NCBI GenBank assembly: GCA_051889975.1
Contig: JBJFDJ010000011.1
Coordinates: 1-56,555, forward strand
Length of the DNA: 56,555 bases
Direction: 5' to 3'
From: UBA9845 sp051889975
GTDB taxonomy: Bacteria; Bacillota; Clostridia; Christensenellales; UBA1242
The notes below the pieces were generated by a model. The model saw only the letters and a program-made list of their open reading frames with translations. It did not search any database and was not told where the DNA came from. The position numbers were made by a program, and so were the translations under genes. Shown here in pieces: positions 8,144-17,720 of the stretch; positions within the stretch are counted from its first letter, which is position 1; each line of letters opens with the position of its first letter.

Positions 8144-9061
8144 TTATTCATTTAAAAATTTTTTTATGTCTTTGATTATCAAATCAACATTGTTGCAATC
8201 ATACTCTTTAACGTTTTGCATGCCCTTAAACCAAGTTATTTGCCTTTTTGCATAATGCCTGCTGTTGAGTTTAATGTTTTCCTTTAATTGTTGCAAGTCA
8301 ATTTTGTGTTCAAAATAATCAAAAAACTCCTTGTATCCAATGCCACCCATAGACTGACTATCTCGCGTTAAATTGTATGTTTTAACAAGATTTTCAACTT
8401 CGTCTAAAAGCCCCATTTCAAACATTTTGTCAACTCGCTTGTCTATGCGTTCATAGAGTTTTTGTCTGTCATCATTTAAAAAAATGAGCATATAATCATA
8501 TTCGCTTGTGTTGTTTTGAACAAAAGCTGACTTCTTTTTTCCAGTTAGTTCATAAATTTCAATTGCCCTTATTATGCGAACTAAATCTTGTTCACTTAAT
8601 TTGTTTGCAGTTGCCGGGTCAATTTTTGCCAAAATATCAAGCACATATTTGTTGCCATATTCTTTTGCAAGGTCTTTATATTTTTGCCTAATTTCTGTCG
8701 ATTTTTCGCCCAAATCACGCTCCAAGCCAAACAACAAAACTTTCATATAAAGTCCCGTTCCACCACAAACAATTGGCAGTTTGTTTTGCTGTTTTAAGTT
8801 TGAAATTATATTGTCTGCATCTTGCTTGTATTCGGCAACGCTATACTCCTGATATGGCTCTTTTATATCAATCAAATGATGTTTTGCAAGTTGTTGTTCT
8901 TCTTTTGTTGGCTTTGCCGAGCCTATGTTTAATCCTTTGTATATTGCAATGCTGTCACAAGACAAAATTTCGCCATCAAAAAGATTGGCAACTTTAATTG
9001 CCAAAGCCGATTTGCCAACAGCTGTTGGCCCACCAATTAAAACAATCTTTTGCTTTTGCAT
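8144..9061 (-). CDS. miaA: tRNA dimethylallyltransferase MiaA
   Basis: 305 residues. P-loop GPTAVGKSALA (~10-20), DSIAIYKGLNIGSAKPT (~36-52), GGTGLY (~100) and the C-terminal RQITWFK (~270) are characteristic. The enzyme transfers a dimethylallyl group to A37 of tRNAs reading UNN codons; MiaB, also encoded here (13879), then methylthiolates that base. The start ATG overlaps the mutL stop (TAATG), so translation is coupled to mutL. Confidence 0.95.
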   Translation of the reverse strand: MQKQKIVLIGGPTAVGKSALAIKVANLFDGEILSCDSIAIYKGLNIGSAKPTKEEQQLAKHHLIDIKEPYQEYSVAEYKQDADNIISNLKQQNKLPIVCGGTGLYMKVLLFGLERDLGEKSTEIRQKYKDLAKEYGNKYVLDILAKIDPATANKLSEQDLVRIIRAIEIYELTGKKKSAFVQNNTSEYDYMLIFLNDDRQKLYERIDKRVDKMFEMGLLDEVENLVKTYNLTRDSQSMGGIGYKEFFDYFEHKIDLQQLKENIKLNSRHYAKRQITWFKGMQNVKEYDCNNVDLIIKDIKKFLNE

Positions 9062-10995
9062 TACACAATCCTTTTAAACCATTTTTCTATGTCAGTTTTT
9101 TTAAGTTCAACAACAACAGGCCTTCCATGTGGACATTGCAGTTGCATTTTTTCTTCTTTCATTTGAGTTATCAAAGAGTTTACTTCGCCAGCCGACAAAA
9201 TTTTGCCAGCCCTAACAGCACATTTGCAACTGTGTTGCATAAGTTTGTCAGTTATCAAATCACTTTGCTTGTAATTTTTAAAAATAGTTAAATCTTTAAA
9301 AATACTATCAAAAAATTCTTTTAAGTTGATATCTCTTAAAATTGCAGGAATGCCTGTAACCATAAATGAAAGTTGACCAAACTGTTCAATTTCAAAACCT
9401 ATGCATTCTAGTTTGTTTAAATTCTCGTGCAAAAATTCAAATTCTTGCCTGTTTACATCAATGTGAAATGGCACAAGCAAAGTTTGTTTTGTGATGTTTT
9501 TGCTGTCAACTTCTTTAACCAGTCTGTCATAGAGCAATCTTTCGTGCCCTGCGTGTTGGTCAATTATGTAAACTTTTTGTTGTTTTTCTATGATTAAATA
9601 TGTGGCAAAAATTTCACCCACAAATTTGACATCACTCGTTTCAAAAAAATCATCAGTTTTTGACTTTGCGTATTCTGTTTCATTTAGCATTGTTTGTTGT
9701 GGCGTGCCATTTTGCTGATATTGTTTTAATGCAAGTTTGTTTAAAATGCTGTTTGAATTGTCATGCATTGCGTCACTGCTTGGCTTAAACAAATCAGTTA
9801 TAAAACTGCTTGCTTTGGCAAAGTTTTGTGTGTTTTGCATAGTAGTTATTTCAACAACTTTTGGCTTTTCATCAGCTTGTTCAGTTTCGTTTAAATCGTC
9901 AGTATTTTCTTGCAATTTTGCAGTTTGCATAGTAGCGTCAAAACTCTTGCCATCCAAAACATCCTTATATGCAAAAAAACTATTGTCAACCGATGTTATT
10001 TTTTCACAATTAACAAGTGCTGTGTTAACTGCACTAAAAACATTGCCATATATTTCGTTGCTGTTGCCAAACCTAACTTCCATTTTGTTTGGGTGCACAT
10101 TTACATCTAATTTATCAAGTGGAATTTGCAAATCTAAAACAAAAAATGGAAATCGTCCTTTCATCAAAAAGTGTTCATAAGCATTGCCTATGCATGCCGA
10201 AACAACAGGCGAGTTGACATATCTGCCATTTATGGAAAGCGTTTGATAAGTGCGATTTGGCTTTGAAAATGTTGGCAGACCTATGTATCCACTAACTTTT
10301 ATGTGGCTTGTCTTGTTAAAACTATCAACTTTAATTATATTTTCGGTGGCTTGTTTGCCATACACAACATAGATTGCATCAAGAAGATTTGTGCCTGTGC
10401 TTTGCAAAACTGTCTTGTTGTTTGAGATGTATAAAAAAGAAATATTTGGGTTGCAAAGTATGTATTTTTCAATTAAGTTTGTTATGTCATTTGCTTCTGT
10501 TTTTGGCTTTCGCAAAAATTTTGCACGAGCAGGAACATTGTAAAACAAATCACTTACACTTATCTTTGTGCCAGTGTCTGCGCCAACAGTTGAAACCAAA
10601 CTTTGTTTGCCACCTTGAATGGTGCAAAAACTGGCAAGAGTTTGGTCATAAGTCTTGCTTGTTAGTTCTATTTTTGAAACACTGGCAATGCTTGCAAGTG
10701 CTTCGCCCCTAAAACCAAGTGTTCCAATTTTTGCAAGGTCGTCGGCTGACTTTATTTTGCTTGTTGCGTGTGCAACAAAAACTTTGTCAAAGTCATCAGT
10801 TTCTATTCCACAACCATTGTCTATCACTGTGATGTTTTTTATGCCACCATCAGTTATGTCAACAGTGATTTTTGTGCTACCTGCATCTATTGCATTATCC
10901 AAAAGTTCTTTAACAACACTTGCAGGCTTTTCAACAACTTCACCCGCTGCAATTTTGTTAAAAACACTCTCGTCCAAAATATTTATTTTTGACAT
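9061..10995 (-). CDS. mutL: DNA mismatch repair endonuclease MutL
   Basis: 644 residues. The GHKL ATPase domain is intact at the N-terminus (IAAGEVVEKPASVVKEL, ~11-27; DNGCGI, ~60; TLGFRGEALASI, ~92-103). A variable Ser/Asn/Gln-rich linker covers ~340-440. The C-terminal domain has the metal-binding nuclease motif DQHAGHER (~497) and CPHGRP near the end (~623), so this is a nicking-type MutL, as in Bacillus. The last acidic residue of the DQHA-type motif is Asp rather than the usual Glu. It follows mutS by 78 bp and has GGAG before the ATG. Confidence 0.96.
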   Translation of the reverse strand: MSKINILDESVFNKIAAGEVVEKPASVVKELLDNAIDAGSTKITVDITDGGIKNITVIDNGCGIETDDFDKVFVAHATSKIKSADDLAKIGTLGFRGEALASIASVSKIELTSKTYDQTLASFCTIQGGKQSLVSTVGADTGTKISVSDLFYNVPARAKFLRKPKTEANDITNLIEKYILCNPNISFLYISNNKTVLQSTGTNLLDAIYVVYGKQATENIIKVDSFNKTSHIKVSGYIGLPTFSKPNRTYQTLSINGRYVNSPVVSACIGNAYEHFLMKGRFPFFVLDLQIPLDKLDVNVHPNKMEVRFGNSNEIYGNVFSAVNTALVNCEKITSVDNSFFAYKDVLDGKSFDATMQTAKLQENTDDLNETEQADEKPKVVEITTMQNTQNFAKASSFITDLFKPSSDAMHDNSNSILNKLALKQYQQNGTPQQTMLNETEYAKSKTDDFFETSDVKFVGEIFATYLIIEKQQKVYIIDQHAGHERLLYDRLVKEVDSKNITKQTLLVPFHIDVNRQEFEFLHENLNKLECIGFEIEQFGQLSFMVTGIPAILRDINLKEFFDSIFKDLTIFKNYKQSDLITDKLMQHSCKCAVRAGKILSAGEVNSLITQMKEEKMQLQCPHGRPVVVELKKTDIEKWFKRIV

Positions 10996-11073
10996 ATTTT
11001 CTCCGTTTTTTTATATGTTAAAATTTTGCTTAAAGTTTTAAATTTTTTGCCATTTGATAACACAAATTTTTTT

Positions 11074-13665
11074 TTAATCTTTAAGTTTTTCTTTTAAATC
11101 ATGTATCAAACTCATTGCTTCAAATGGCGTCATTTTGTCAATTGAAACATCTTGCAAAATGTTTATGACTTCTCTCTCATTTCGTTTTGAAGCCACACTT
11201 TGTGTGTTTGATTTTTCACTTTCGGCAAGCACTTTGTTGTTGACATCTGCCTGTTCAAGTGACTTTAAAATCTCTTTTGCCCTTGAAATAACATTTTGTG
11301 GCAAACCTGCAAGTTTTGCAACTTCAATGCCAAAACTTCTGTTTGCACCACCACGAACAATTTTGCGCAAAAAGATTATTGAGCCATCAAATTCTCTTAC
11401 ATTTATTCTGTAATTTTTAACACCTTTTAAATTGCCTTCTAGTTCTGTTAACTCGTGATAATGAGTGCTAAAAAGCGTTTTTGAAACCAAGTTTTGACTT
11501 ATGTAGTCCATAACAGCCCAAGCAATAGAAAGCCCGTCAAAAGTGCTTGTTCCTCTTCCAATTTCATCAAGCAAAATTAAACTATCTGGTGTTGCGTTGC
11601 GCAAGATGTTGGCAACTTCGGTCATTTCAACCATAAAAGTGCTTTGACCATAAGCTAGGTCATCTGTTGCTCCAATTCTAGTAAAAATTCGGTCAGTAAT
11701 TGGGATTTGAGCAGATTTTGCTGGCACAAAACTGCCAATGTGAGCCATGAGAGTGATAACGGCAACTTGCCTCATATATGTTGACTTTCCTGCCATATTT
11801 GGCCCTGTGATTATCATGGTTCTGTTGTCTTGTTTGTCAAGCAAAGTGTCGTTTGGAACAAAGCCATCTTTTGAAATGACTTCCACAATAGGATGTCTGC
11901 CGTCTATGATTTGCAATGCTTCACTTTTGTCAACAATGTTTGGCTTGACAAGATTGTTTTTAACTGCAACCGTTGCCAAACTTGTTAAAACATCCAAATA
12001 TGCTATAAAACTTGCAGTTGTTTTAAGGCTTGGCAGATATTCAAGCAATTTTTCACGCAACTCGGCAAAGAGTTTTTGTTCAAGTTTTAATGCTCTTTCT
12101 TCACTGCCCAAAATCTTTTGTTCAATCTCCAAAAGTTCGGGTGTGACATATCTTTCGCAATTTGCAAGTGTTTGCTTGCGTTGATATCTAAATGGAATAA
12201 GCTCTTTTTGGCTGTTTGGAACTTCTATGTAATATCCGAAAATGTGATTGTATTTAATTTTTAGCCCTTTGATATTTGTTTCGGCAATCTCTTGATTTTG
12301 AAGTTGCGTTATCCAATTTCTTCCTTCGGTTGACGCAAGGCGAAGTTCGTCAAGTTCTTCGCTGTATCCCTGTTTGATAAATCCACCATCTTTTGTGTTT
12401 GTTGGCGCATCTTCAATTATGGCGCTGTTTAAAAGTTCACAAACATCAATATGTTCGTCTATGTGTTGTTGTATATAATTTAAAACTTTGCTGTTTGTTG
12501 TTTTAAGCAGTTCTTTGATTTGTGGAAGAACTTTTAAACTTTTTTCTATGCTGTTGCAATCGCATGGCTTTAAGGAATTGTAACTGATGCGACCACAAAG
12601 TCGTTCCAAGTCTTTTATTTGTGACAACAACTCAATTATGCTTTCGCGCTTGATTATGTTTTTATATAGTTCTTCTACGCCATCTTGTCTTAATTTAATT
12701 TCTTTTATGTCTTGCAAAGGTTCTTCAACAAATTTTCTCAAAAGCCTTGTTCCCATGCTTGTTGAAGTTTTGTTTAAATACCACAAAATCGTTCCATAAG
12801 TGCCACCATCACGCGAATTGCTTGTGATTTCCAAGTTTTTGCGAGTTACATAGTCTAAATGCATATTGTTTGAGTAGCAAATATACTTAACGCCATTGAT
12901 ATGAGATAAACTGCGTTTTTGAGTGTCTAAAAGATATGCAACAAGCCCACCACAAGCGCAAACAGATGAAGTTTTGTCATCTAAATCAAAAGGTTTTAAA
13001 GATATGCAACCAAATTGTTTTTTTAATTGTTCTGTTGCCTTTGATTTTTCAAAACTAGCATCAAAATAGCAAGTAAATTTTGGCAAAGATTTGCGTTCTA
13101 GCATATTAAAACTTTCTTCTAACAACTTTGCCTCTGAATTGCAAATGATTTCGGCAGGAGATATCATTGTGAGTATATCGTTGATTTTGTCATAAGACGC
13201 ATCTTTGTCAAACTCTGTTGCATACATTTCGCCAGTTGAAATATCGCACCAACTAAGTCCATAGCCGTTTTTAGAAGCATAAAGAGATGCAAGGAAATTA
13301 TTTTTGTTTTGGTCCAAAATTTCACTTTCCATAACTGTTCCCGGCGTGATAACTCTTATTACATCGCGCTCGACAATTTGACCGGGTTTTGGCTCGGTTA
13401 ACTGCTCGCAAATTGCAAGTTTATAGCCTAATTCAAGCGCTTTTGCAATGTAAATATCAACTGCTTTTACAGGGATTCCACACATTGGCGCGCGTTTTTC
13501 AAGACCACAATCTTTGCCAGTTAAAGTTAAATCTAACTCTTTGCTCATAAGTTCGGCGTCTTCAAAAAACATCTCGTAAAAATCACCCAGACGATAAAAA
13601 ATAATGCAATCTTTGTATTTTTCTTTGACTTCTAAATAATGAGCCATCATCTTTGATATAGCCAT
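11074..13665 (-). CDS. mutS: DNA mismatch recognition protein MutS
   Basis: 863 residues, full length. The mismatch-reading motif FYRLGDFYEMFFEDA (residues ~23-37, Phe-x-Glu as FYE) is present, as are the ATPase motifs GPNMAGKSTYMRQ (~615) and DEIGRGTSTFDG (~690) and the C-terminal helix-turn-helix. It works with MutL, encoded directly downstream. The initiation region is odd: the nearest good ribosome site (AAGGAG) is 27 nt before the ATG, with a small hairpin (GGCAG/CTGCC) in between. Confidence 0.97.
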   Translation of the reverse strand: MAISKMMAHYLEVKEKYKDCIIFYRLGDFYEMFFEDAELMSKELDLTLTGKDCGLEKRAPMCGIPVKAVDIYIAKALELGYKLAICEQLTEPKPGQIVERDVIRVITPGTVMESEILDQNKNNFLASLYASKNGYGLSWCDISTGEMYATEFDKDASYDKINDILTMISPAEIICNSEAKLLEESFNMLERKSLPKFTCYFDASFEKSKATEQLKKQFGCISLKPFDLDDKTSSVCACGGLVAYLLDTQKRSLSHINGVKYICYSNNMHLDYVTRKNLEITSNSRDGGTYGTILWYLNKTSTSMGTRLLRKFVEEPLQDIKEIKLRQDGVEELYKNIIKRESIIELLSQIKDLERLCGRISYNSLKPCDCNSIEKSLKVLPQIKELLKTTNSKVLNYIQQHIDEHIDVCELLNSAIIEDAPTNTKDGGFIKQGYSEELDELRLASTEGRNWITQLQNQEIAETNIKGLKIKYNHIFGYYIEVPNSQKELIPFRYQRKQTLANCERYVTPELLEIEQKILGSEERALKLEQKLFAELREKLLEYLPSLKTTASFIAYLDVLTSLATVAVKNNLVKPNIVDKSEALQIIDGRHPIVEVISKDGFVPNDTLLDKQDNRTMIITGPNMAGKSTYMRQVAVITLMAHIGSFVPAKSAQIPITDRIFTRIGATDDLAYGQSTFMVEMTEVANILRNATPDSLILLDEIGRGTSTFDGLSIAWAVMDYISQNLVSKTLFSTHYHELTELEGNLKGVKNYRINVREFDGSIIFLRKIVRGGANRSFGIEVAKLAGLPQNVISRAKEILKSLEQADVNNKVLAESEKSNTQSVASKRNEREVINILQDVSIDKMTPFEAMSLIHDLKEKLKD

Positions 13666-13700
13666 AAATTTTTGGCAGATAAACTGCCTTTCTCCTTTGT
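13666..13700 (-). promoter_or_regulatory. mutS initiation region with a hairpin between SD and ATG
   Basis: On the minus strand the order is AAGGAG, AAA, the hairpin GGCAG-TTTAT-CTGCC, then AAAAATTT and the ATG at 13665. If the hairpin folds, the effective spacing drops from 26 to about 11 nt. No other in-frame ATG, GTG or TTG sits at a normal distance from the AAGGAG. Confidence 0.5.
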
Positions 13701-13878
13701 GTTTTTTTGTGTTGTTTTGCTTTTAACTTGCAAATTTTTTAAATTTTGCAGTTCATTATTTTTTTAATTTTAACTTTTTTTTAACAACTAATTTTTTTGA
13801 TTTTTTTTAATATTATTTTTGTTTGATTTATCAATGATTTTTTTCTACATTTAATCGTTTAAAAACATTAAAATTGTT

Positions 13879-15192
13879 TTAAACAATTTGTGCAATTAAC
13901 TTTGTGTTTTTTATGTCTGTAATTTTAACTTTTACAAAATCAACTTTAAACTCTGTTGCGTTTTCAATTATGACATTTATGCCACAATCAGTTTTTGCAA
14001 AAACCTTGCCTGATTTTCGCTCTGTCATCAAAACAGTTATTTCTTTGCCAAGATATCTTTTAAGTTTTTGTTGTTCTATTTGGCGTTGCAACGCCAACAA
14101 TCTGTTAACTCGTTCTTTTTTGTCTTTTGCCAAAACTTGTCCATCAAAACTTGCGGCAGGTGTTCCACTTCGCTTGCTATACATAAACCCAAAAACCGTG
14201 TTGTATTGCACCTTTTTAAGAAGGTCCAATGTTGCTTGAAAATCTTGCTCTGTTTCGGTTGGAAAGCCAACTATGATATCTGTGCTTAAATTTACATCTG
14301 GCAAGTATTTTTTTATCATTTCAATTGTTTTTAAGTAGTGTTCTGTTGTATAGTTTCGGTTCATCAGTTTTAAAATACGGTCACTGCCACTTTGCACAGG
14401 CAGGTGTATCATATGGCTTATGTGTTTGCTTGTGGCAATTGTTTTAACAACTTCTTCGCTTAAATCTTTTGGGTGAGATGTTAAAAATTTAATTATAAAA
14501 TCACCTTGCAAGCCGTCAACTGCCTTTAAGAGTTCGGCAAAATTATCTTTGCCATTGTTAAAGGTGTTGCCATAAGAGTTTACATTTTGACCAAGCAAAG
14601 TTACGACTTTGTAGCCCTCGGCAATGAGCATTTTGCACTCGTTGACAATGTCTTGCATAGGGCGAGAACGCTCTCTGCCACGCACATAAGGAACAATGCA
14701 ATATGAACAAAAATTGTTGCAACCATAGGTTATGTTTACCCAAGCATTGTAACCACTTGTGCGATAACTTTTAACTTCAACTGGAAGTTTGCCATCGTCA
14801 TCAACAACTTGATATACTCTCTTTTTTTGCTGTTTAACATTTTGCAAATATTCTTTAAACTTAAAACTGTTATGTGTGCCAAAAACTATGTTTACAAAAG
14901 GAAAAGTTTTGTATATTTTTTCTGCCATCTCCTTTTGTTGAGCCATACAACCACACACAGCAATTATCAAGTCTTTTTTTTGCTTTTTAAGTGGCTTTAA
15001 TGCACCAATGTTGCCAAGTGCTTTGTGCTCGGCGGCTTCCCTAACACAACAAGTGTTAAAAACAATGACATCTGCTTTGTTGTCATCTTCTGTTGGCTTG
15101 TAACCAAGTTCTTCAAGTGTGCCAGCAAGTTTTTCGCTTTCGTGAACATTCATTTGGCATCCAAATGTAACAATTTTGTAATATTCTTGCAT
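13879..15192 (-). CDS. miaB: tRNA-2-methylthio-N6-dimethylallyladenosine synthase MiaB
   Basis: 437 residues. The N-terminal methylthiotransferase domain has its three cluster cysteines (FGCQMN, NTCCVR, VCGCMA). The radical SAM cysteines are in TYGCNNFCSYCIVPYVRGRE (~150-169), and a TRAM domain closes the protein. It adds the methylthio group to the i6A37 made by MiaA. The start is ATG at 15192, with GGAG six bases upstream; a TTG at 15204 is in frame but less likely. It is divergent from the PBP gene. Confidence 0.96.
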   Translation of the reverse strand: MQEYYKIVTFGCQMNVHESEKLAGTLEELGYKPTEDDNKADVIVFNTCCVREAAEHKALGNIGALKPLKKQKKDLIIAVCGCMAQQKEMAEKIYKTFPFVNIVFGTHNSFKFKEYLQNVKQQKKRVYQVVDDDGKLPVEVKSYRTSGYNAWVNITYGCNNFCSYCIVPYVRGRERSRPMQDIVNECKMLIAEGYKVVTLLGQNVNSYGNTFNNGKDNFAELLKAVDGLQGDFIIKFLTSHPKDLSEEVVKTIATSKHISHMIHLPVQSGSDRILKLMNRNYTTEHYLKTIEMIKKYLPDVNLSTDIIVGFPTETEQDFQATLDLLKKVQYNTVFGFMYSKRSGTPAASFDGQVLAKDKKERVNRLLALQRQIEQQKLKRYLGKEITVLMTERKSGKVFAKTDCGINVIIENATEFKVDFVKVKITDIKNTKLIAQIV

Positions 15193-15355
15193 AATAATCT
15201 CCAATAGGAATTATACAATGTTTTTTTATAATTTGCTACTAAAAATTGAAATTTATGTCATTTATTATATAAAATATATAATAAACGAAGTTAATTTGAT
15301 TGTTTTGAACAAATATATTTGCATAAAATTTGTGGCAAATAGCAAAATAAATTGT

Positions 15356-17629
15356 ATGAAAAAGTTTGTTAAGATATCTTTAATATCACTTTCGGCAATA
15401 CTACTTTTGATAGGTGTTGTTTTTGGTGGCTTTTTTGTGTATATAAACACATCACAACGAGATGTTCAATTTAACAAAGAACTGTTGCAAGAAGCAAATG
15501 CAACAATTGATATTTATGACATAAACAATGAAAAAATAAATGATGAAATTGGCAAAAAGGCACTTGTTAAATACGAAGAACTGCCTAACTATGTTAAAAA
15601 TGCATTTGTGAGCATAGAAGACAAAGATTTTTATAAACACAACGGATTAAATTACAAGCGCATTGCAAAGGCTTTTATCAACAACATAAAAAGTCGTTCG
15701 TTAAAAGAAGGCGCAAGCACAATAAGTCAGCAACTCATAAAAAACACACATCTATCAAGTGAAAAGACAATAAAGCGAAAACTCGACGAAATGTCACTTG
15801 CCATTCAACTTGAAAAAACTTTTACAAAGGATGAAATTTTGGAAACATACTTAAATGTAATATATTTTGGCAGTGGCGCATATGGGCTTGAAAATGCCAG
15901 TGAAATCTATTTTGGCAAGACAGCCAATGAACTGACTATTGCCGAAAGTGCCACTCTTGCAGGAATGATAAAATCGCCAAAAACATATTCGCCAGTGTTA
16001 AATATGGAAAAGTCACTTGAAAGGCGGAACTTGGTTTTAAGTGAAATGAAAAAGGATGGCGTTATAACCGAGCAAGAATATCAAACTGCAAAAAATCAAC
16101 CAATCGTTTTGACTTTAACCAAAAAGACCACAAAAAATTTTTATGAAGAAGCAACTATCAAGGAAGCAATGTCTGTTTTGGGCGTGACCGAACAAGAACT
16201 TGCACTTGGTGGCTATAAGATATTTACATATCAAAACCCAGTTGACCAAAAATCTTTGACAAACACCATTATAAATGAAGATTATTACTCAAAAAACTCC
16301 TTTGGCAACATTGCTGACGGATGTGGTGTTGTGATAGACAACGCAACTGGTGGAATAACTGCCTTTGATGGCAAAAGCATTTATGATATAATAAATATGA
16401 AGCGCAGTCCCGGAAGCAGTATAAAGCCAATTTTAGTCTATGCCCCAGCTTTAGAAAATGGAAAGATAAGCCCCATCACTCCAATACTAGACGAAAAGAC
16501 AAGTTTTGGAGATTACAAGCCACAAAATGTTGGCGACCAATACTATGGCTGGATTGATGTAACAAAGTCTGTTGAAAAGAGTTTAAACATTCCAGCAATA
16601 AAAATTATGCAAATAAACGGGATTGAAAACTGCAAAAAAATTGCTTCTAATTGTGGCATAAAATTTTGCGATGCCGACAAAAACTATGCCTTGGCACTGG
16701 GCGCTTTGACAAACGGAACAACTGTTGTTGAACTTGCAAACACATATCTTCCATTTGCCAACAATGGCTGTTTTATATCTGCAAAATTTATCAAAAAAAT
16801 TTGCAACAAAGATGGCAACGTGATATATGAAAACGCGCAAGAAAAAAAGCAAGTTATAAGCAAAGAAACTGCATATTTGATGACGGAAATGCTGATAAGT
16901 GGTGTTAAAAAAGGAACGAGTTGTCGGCTTAATAGTTTAGGCTTTGAAATTGCAGGAAAAACTGGCACTGTTGGTATAAAAAATACAAACTTAAACAGTG
17001 ATGTTTGGAGTGTTGGTTACACACCACAAAAAACGGTTTGTTGTTGGCTTGGCAACAGCACAGGCGACAAGGAATATATGCTAGAAGGCAAAAATAACGG
17101 CGGAACTTTTTGCACAAGCATTGTTAGGGACACCTTTGTAAACCTTGACATTGACAAAACTGCCAAATTTGATAGGCCAGAAAATATTGTTAGCGTAAAT
17201 TTAGACTTGATGTCACTTGAAAAAGAACACGTTTTGCGTGTTGCAAATGACTTGACACCAGACAGATACAAAATTAAAGCAAACTTTAACAAAAAATATG
17301 CTCCAACTACCCTTGCCAAACCTTTTGAAATTTTAAACTATGTTACTTTAAATGGATATTTAAAAGACAAAAAACCAGTTATTAAATTTGATGCAATAAA
17401 AAGTGCAACATACAAACTCTATCGCATTGAAGAAGACACCTGCAAACTGCTAAAAGTATTCAACAGCACAAGTGGAAAACAAGAGTTTGTTGACAAAAAT
17501 GCAAATGATGACACAAATTACATATATTATGTTGAATGCTTAACAGATGAAGGCAAAACAATAAAGTCTAATTCGGTTAAAATTAAAACAAGTGGTAGCA
17601 CACTTAAAAAAATGTTTAATATGTGGTAA
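15356..17629 (+). CDS. Class A penicillin-binding protein (PBP1A-type)
   Basis: 757 residues from ATG 15356, which begins MKKFVK followed by a membrane anchor (~7-31). The glycosyltransferase domain shows the EDKDFYKHNG motif (~83), EGASTISQQLIKN (~113) and YFGSGAYG. The transpeptidase domain shows SxxK as SPGSSIKP, SxN as SLN and KTG as AGKTGT. The last ~90 residues look like a small beta-rich (FN3-like) domain. The enzyme polymerises and cross-links peptidoglycan outside the membrane. The frame is open back to ATG 15218, but the added residues are not family-like. No strong ribosome site precedes 15356, so the exact start is uncertain. Confidence 0.92.
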   Translation: MKKFVKISLISLSAILLLIGVVFGGFFVYINTSQRDVQFNKELLQEANATIDIYDINNEKINDEIGKKALVKYEELPNYVKNAFVSIEDKDFYKHNGLNYKRIAKAFINNIKSRSLKEGASTISQQLIKNTHLSSEKTIKRKLDEMSLAIQLEKTFTKDEILETYLNVIYFGSGAYGLENASEIYFGKTANELTIAESATLAGMIKSPKTYSPVLNMEKSLERRNLVLSEMKKDGVITEQEYQTAKNQPIVLTLTKKTTKNFYEEATIKEAMSVLGVTEQELALGGYKIFTYQNPVDQKSLTNTIINEDYYSKNSFGNIADGCGVVIDNATGGITAFDGKSIYDIINMKRSPGSSIKPILVYAPALENGKISPITPILDEKTSFGDYKPQNVGDQYYGWIDVTKSVEKSLNIPAIKIMQINGIENCKKIASNCGIKFCDADKNYALALGALTNGTTVVELANTYLPFANNGCFISAKFIKKICNKDGNVIYENAQEKKQVISKETAYLMTEMLISGVKKGTSCRLNSLGFEIAGKTGTVGIKNTNLNSDVWSVGYTPQKTVCCWLGNSTGDKEYMLEGKNNGGTFCTSIVRDTFVNLDIDKTAKFDRPENIVSVNLDLMSLEKEHVLRVANDLTPDRYKIKANFNKKYAPTTLAKPFEILNYVTLNGYLKDKKPVIKFDAIKSATYKLYRIEEDTCKLLKVFNSTSGKQEFVDKNANDDTNYIYYVECLTDEGKTIKSNSVKIKTSGSTLKKMFNMW

Positions 17630-17690
17630 ATGTTTGCATACCACCCCGAAAATACTGACAAAAACACTACTATGCAAACTTTTTGCAACA

Positions 17691-17720
17691 AAAAAAGATA
17701 GGCGCTTTTGCCTATCTTTT
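17691..17720. terminator. Bidirectional terminator between the PBP gene and recA
   Basis: AAAAGATAGGC (17693-17703) pairs perfectly with GCCTATCTTTT (17710-17720) around GCTTTT, with A and T runs on both sides. It serves the convergent genes and touches the recA stop codon. Confidence 0.9.

Noticed and set aside
9737..10180. Long forward ORF opposite mutL, and similar ORFs opposite mutS, pnp and others
   Set aside because: They are shadows of conserved genes on the other strand, without ribosome sites or family-like content.
9061..10995. Loss of the catalytic Glu in the MutL ATPase
   Set aside because: KELLDN differs from KELVEN only at the second acidic position; the catalytic Glu in KEL is present.
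15218..15355. 46-codon N-terminal extension of the PBP
   Set aside because: A weak AGGA precedes ATG 15218, but the residues do not resemble a PBP N-terminus and they would bury the cytoplasmic MKKFVK plus anchor.
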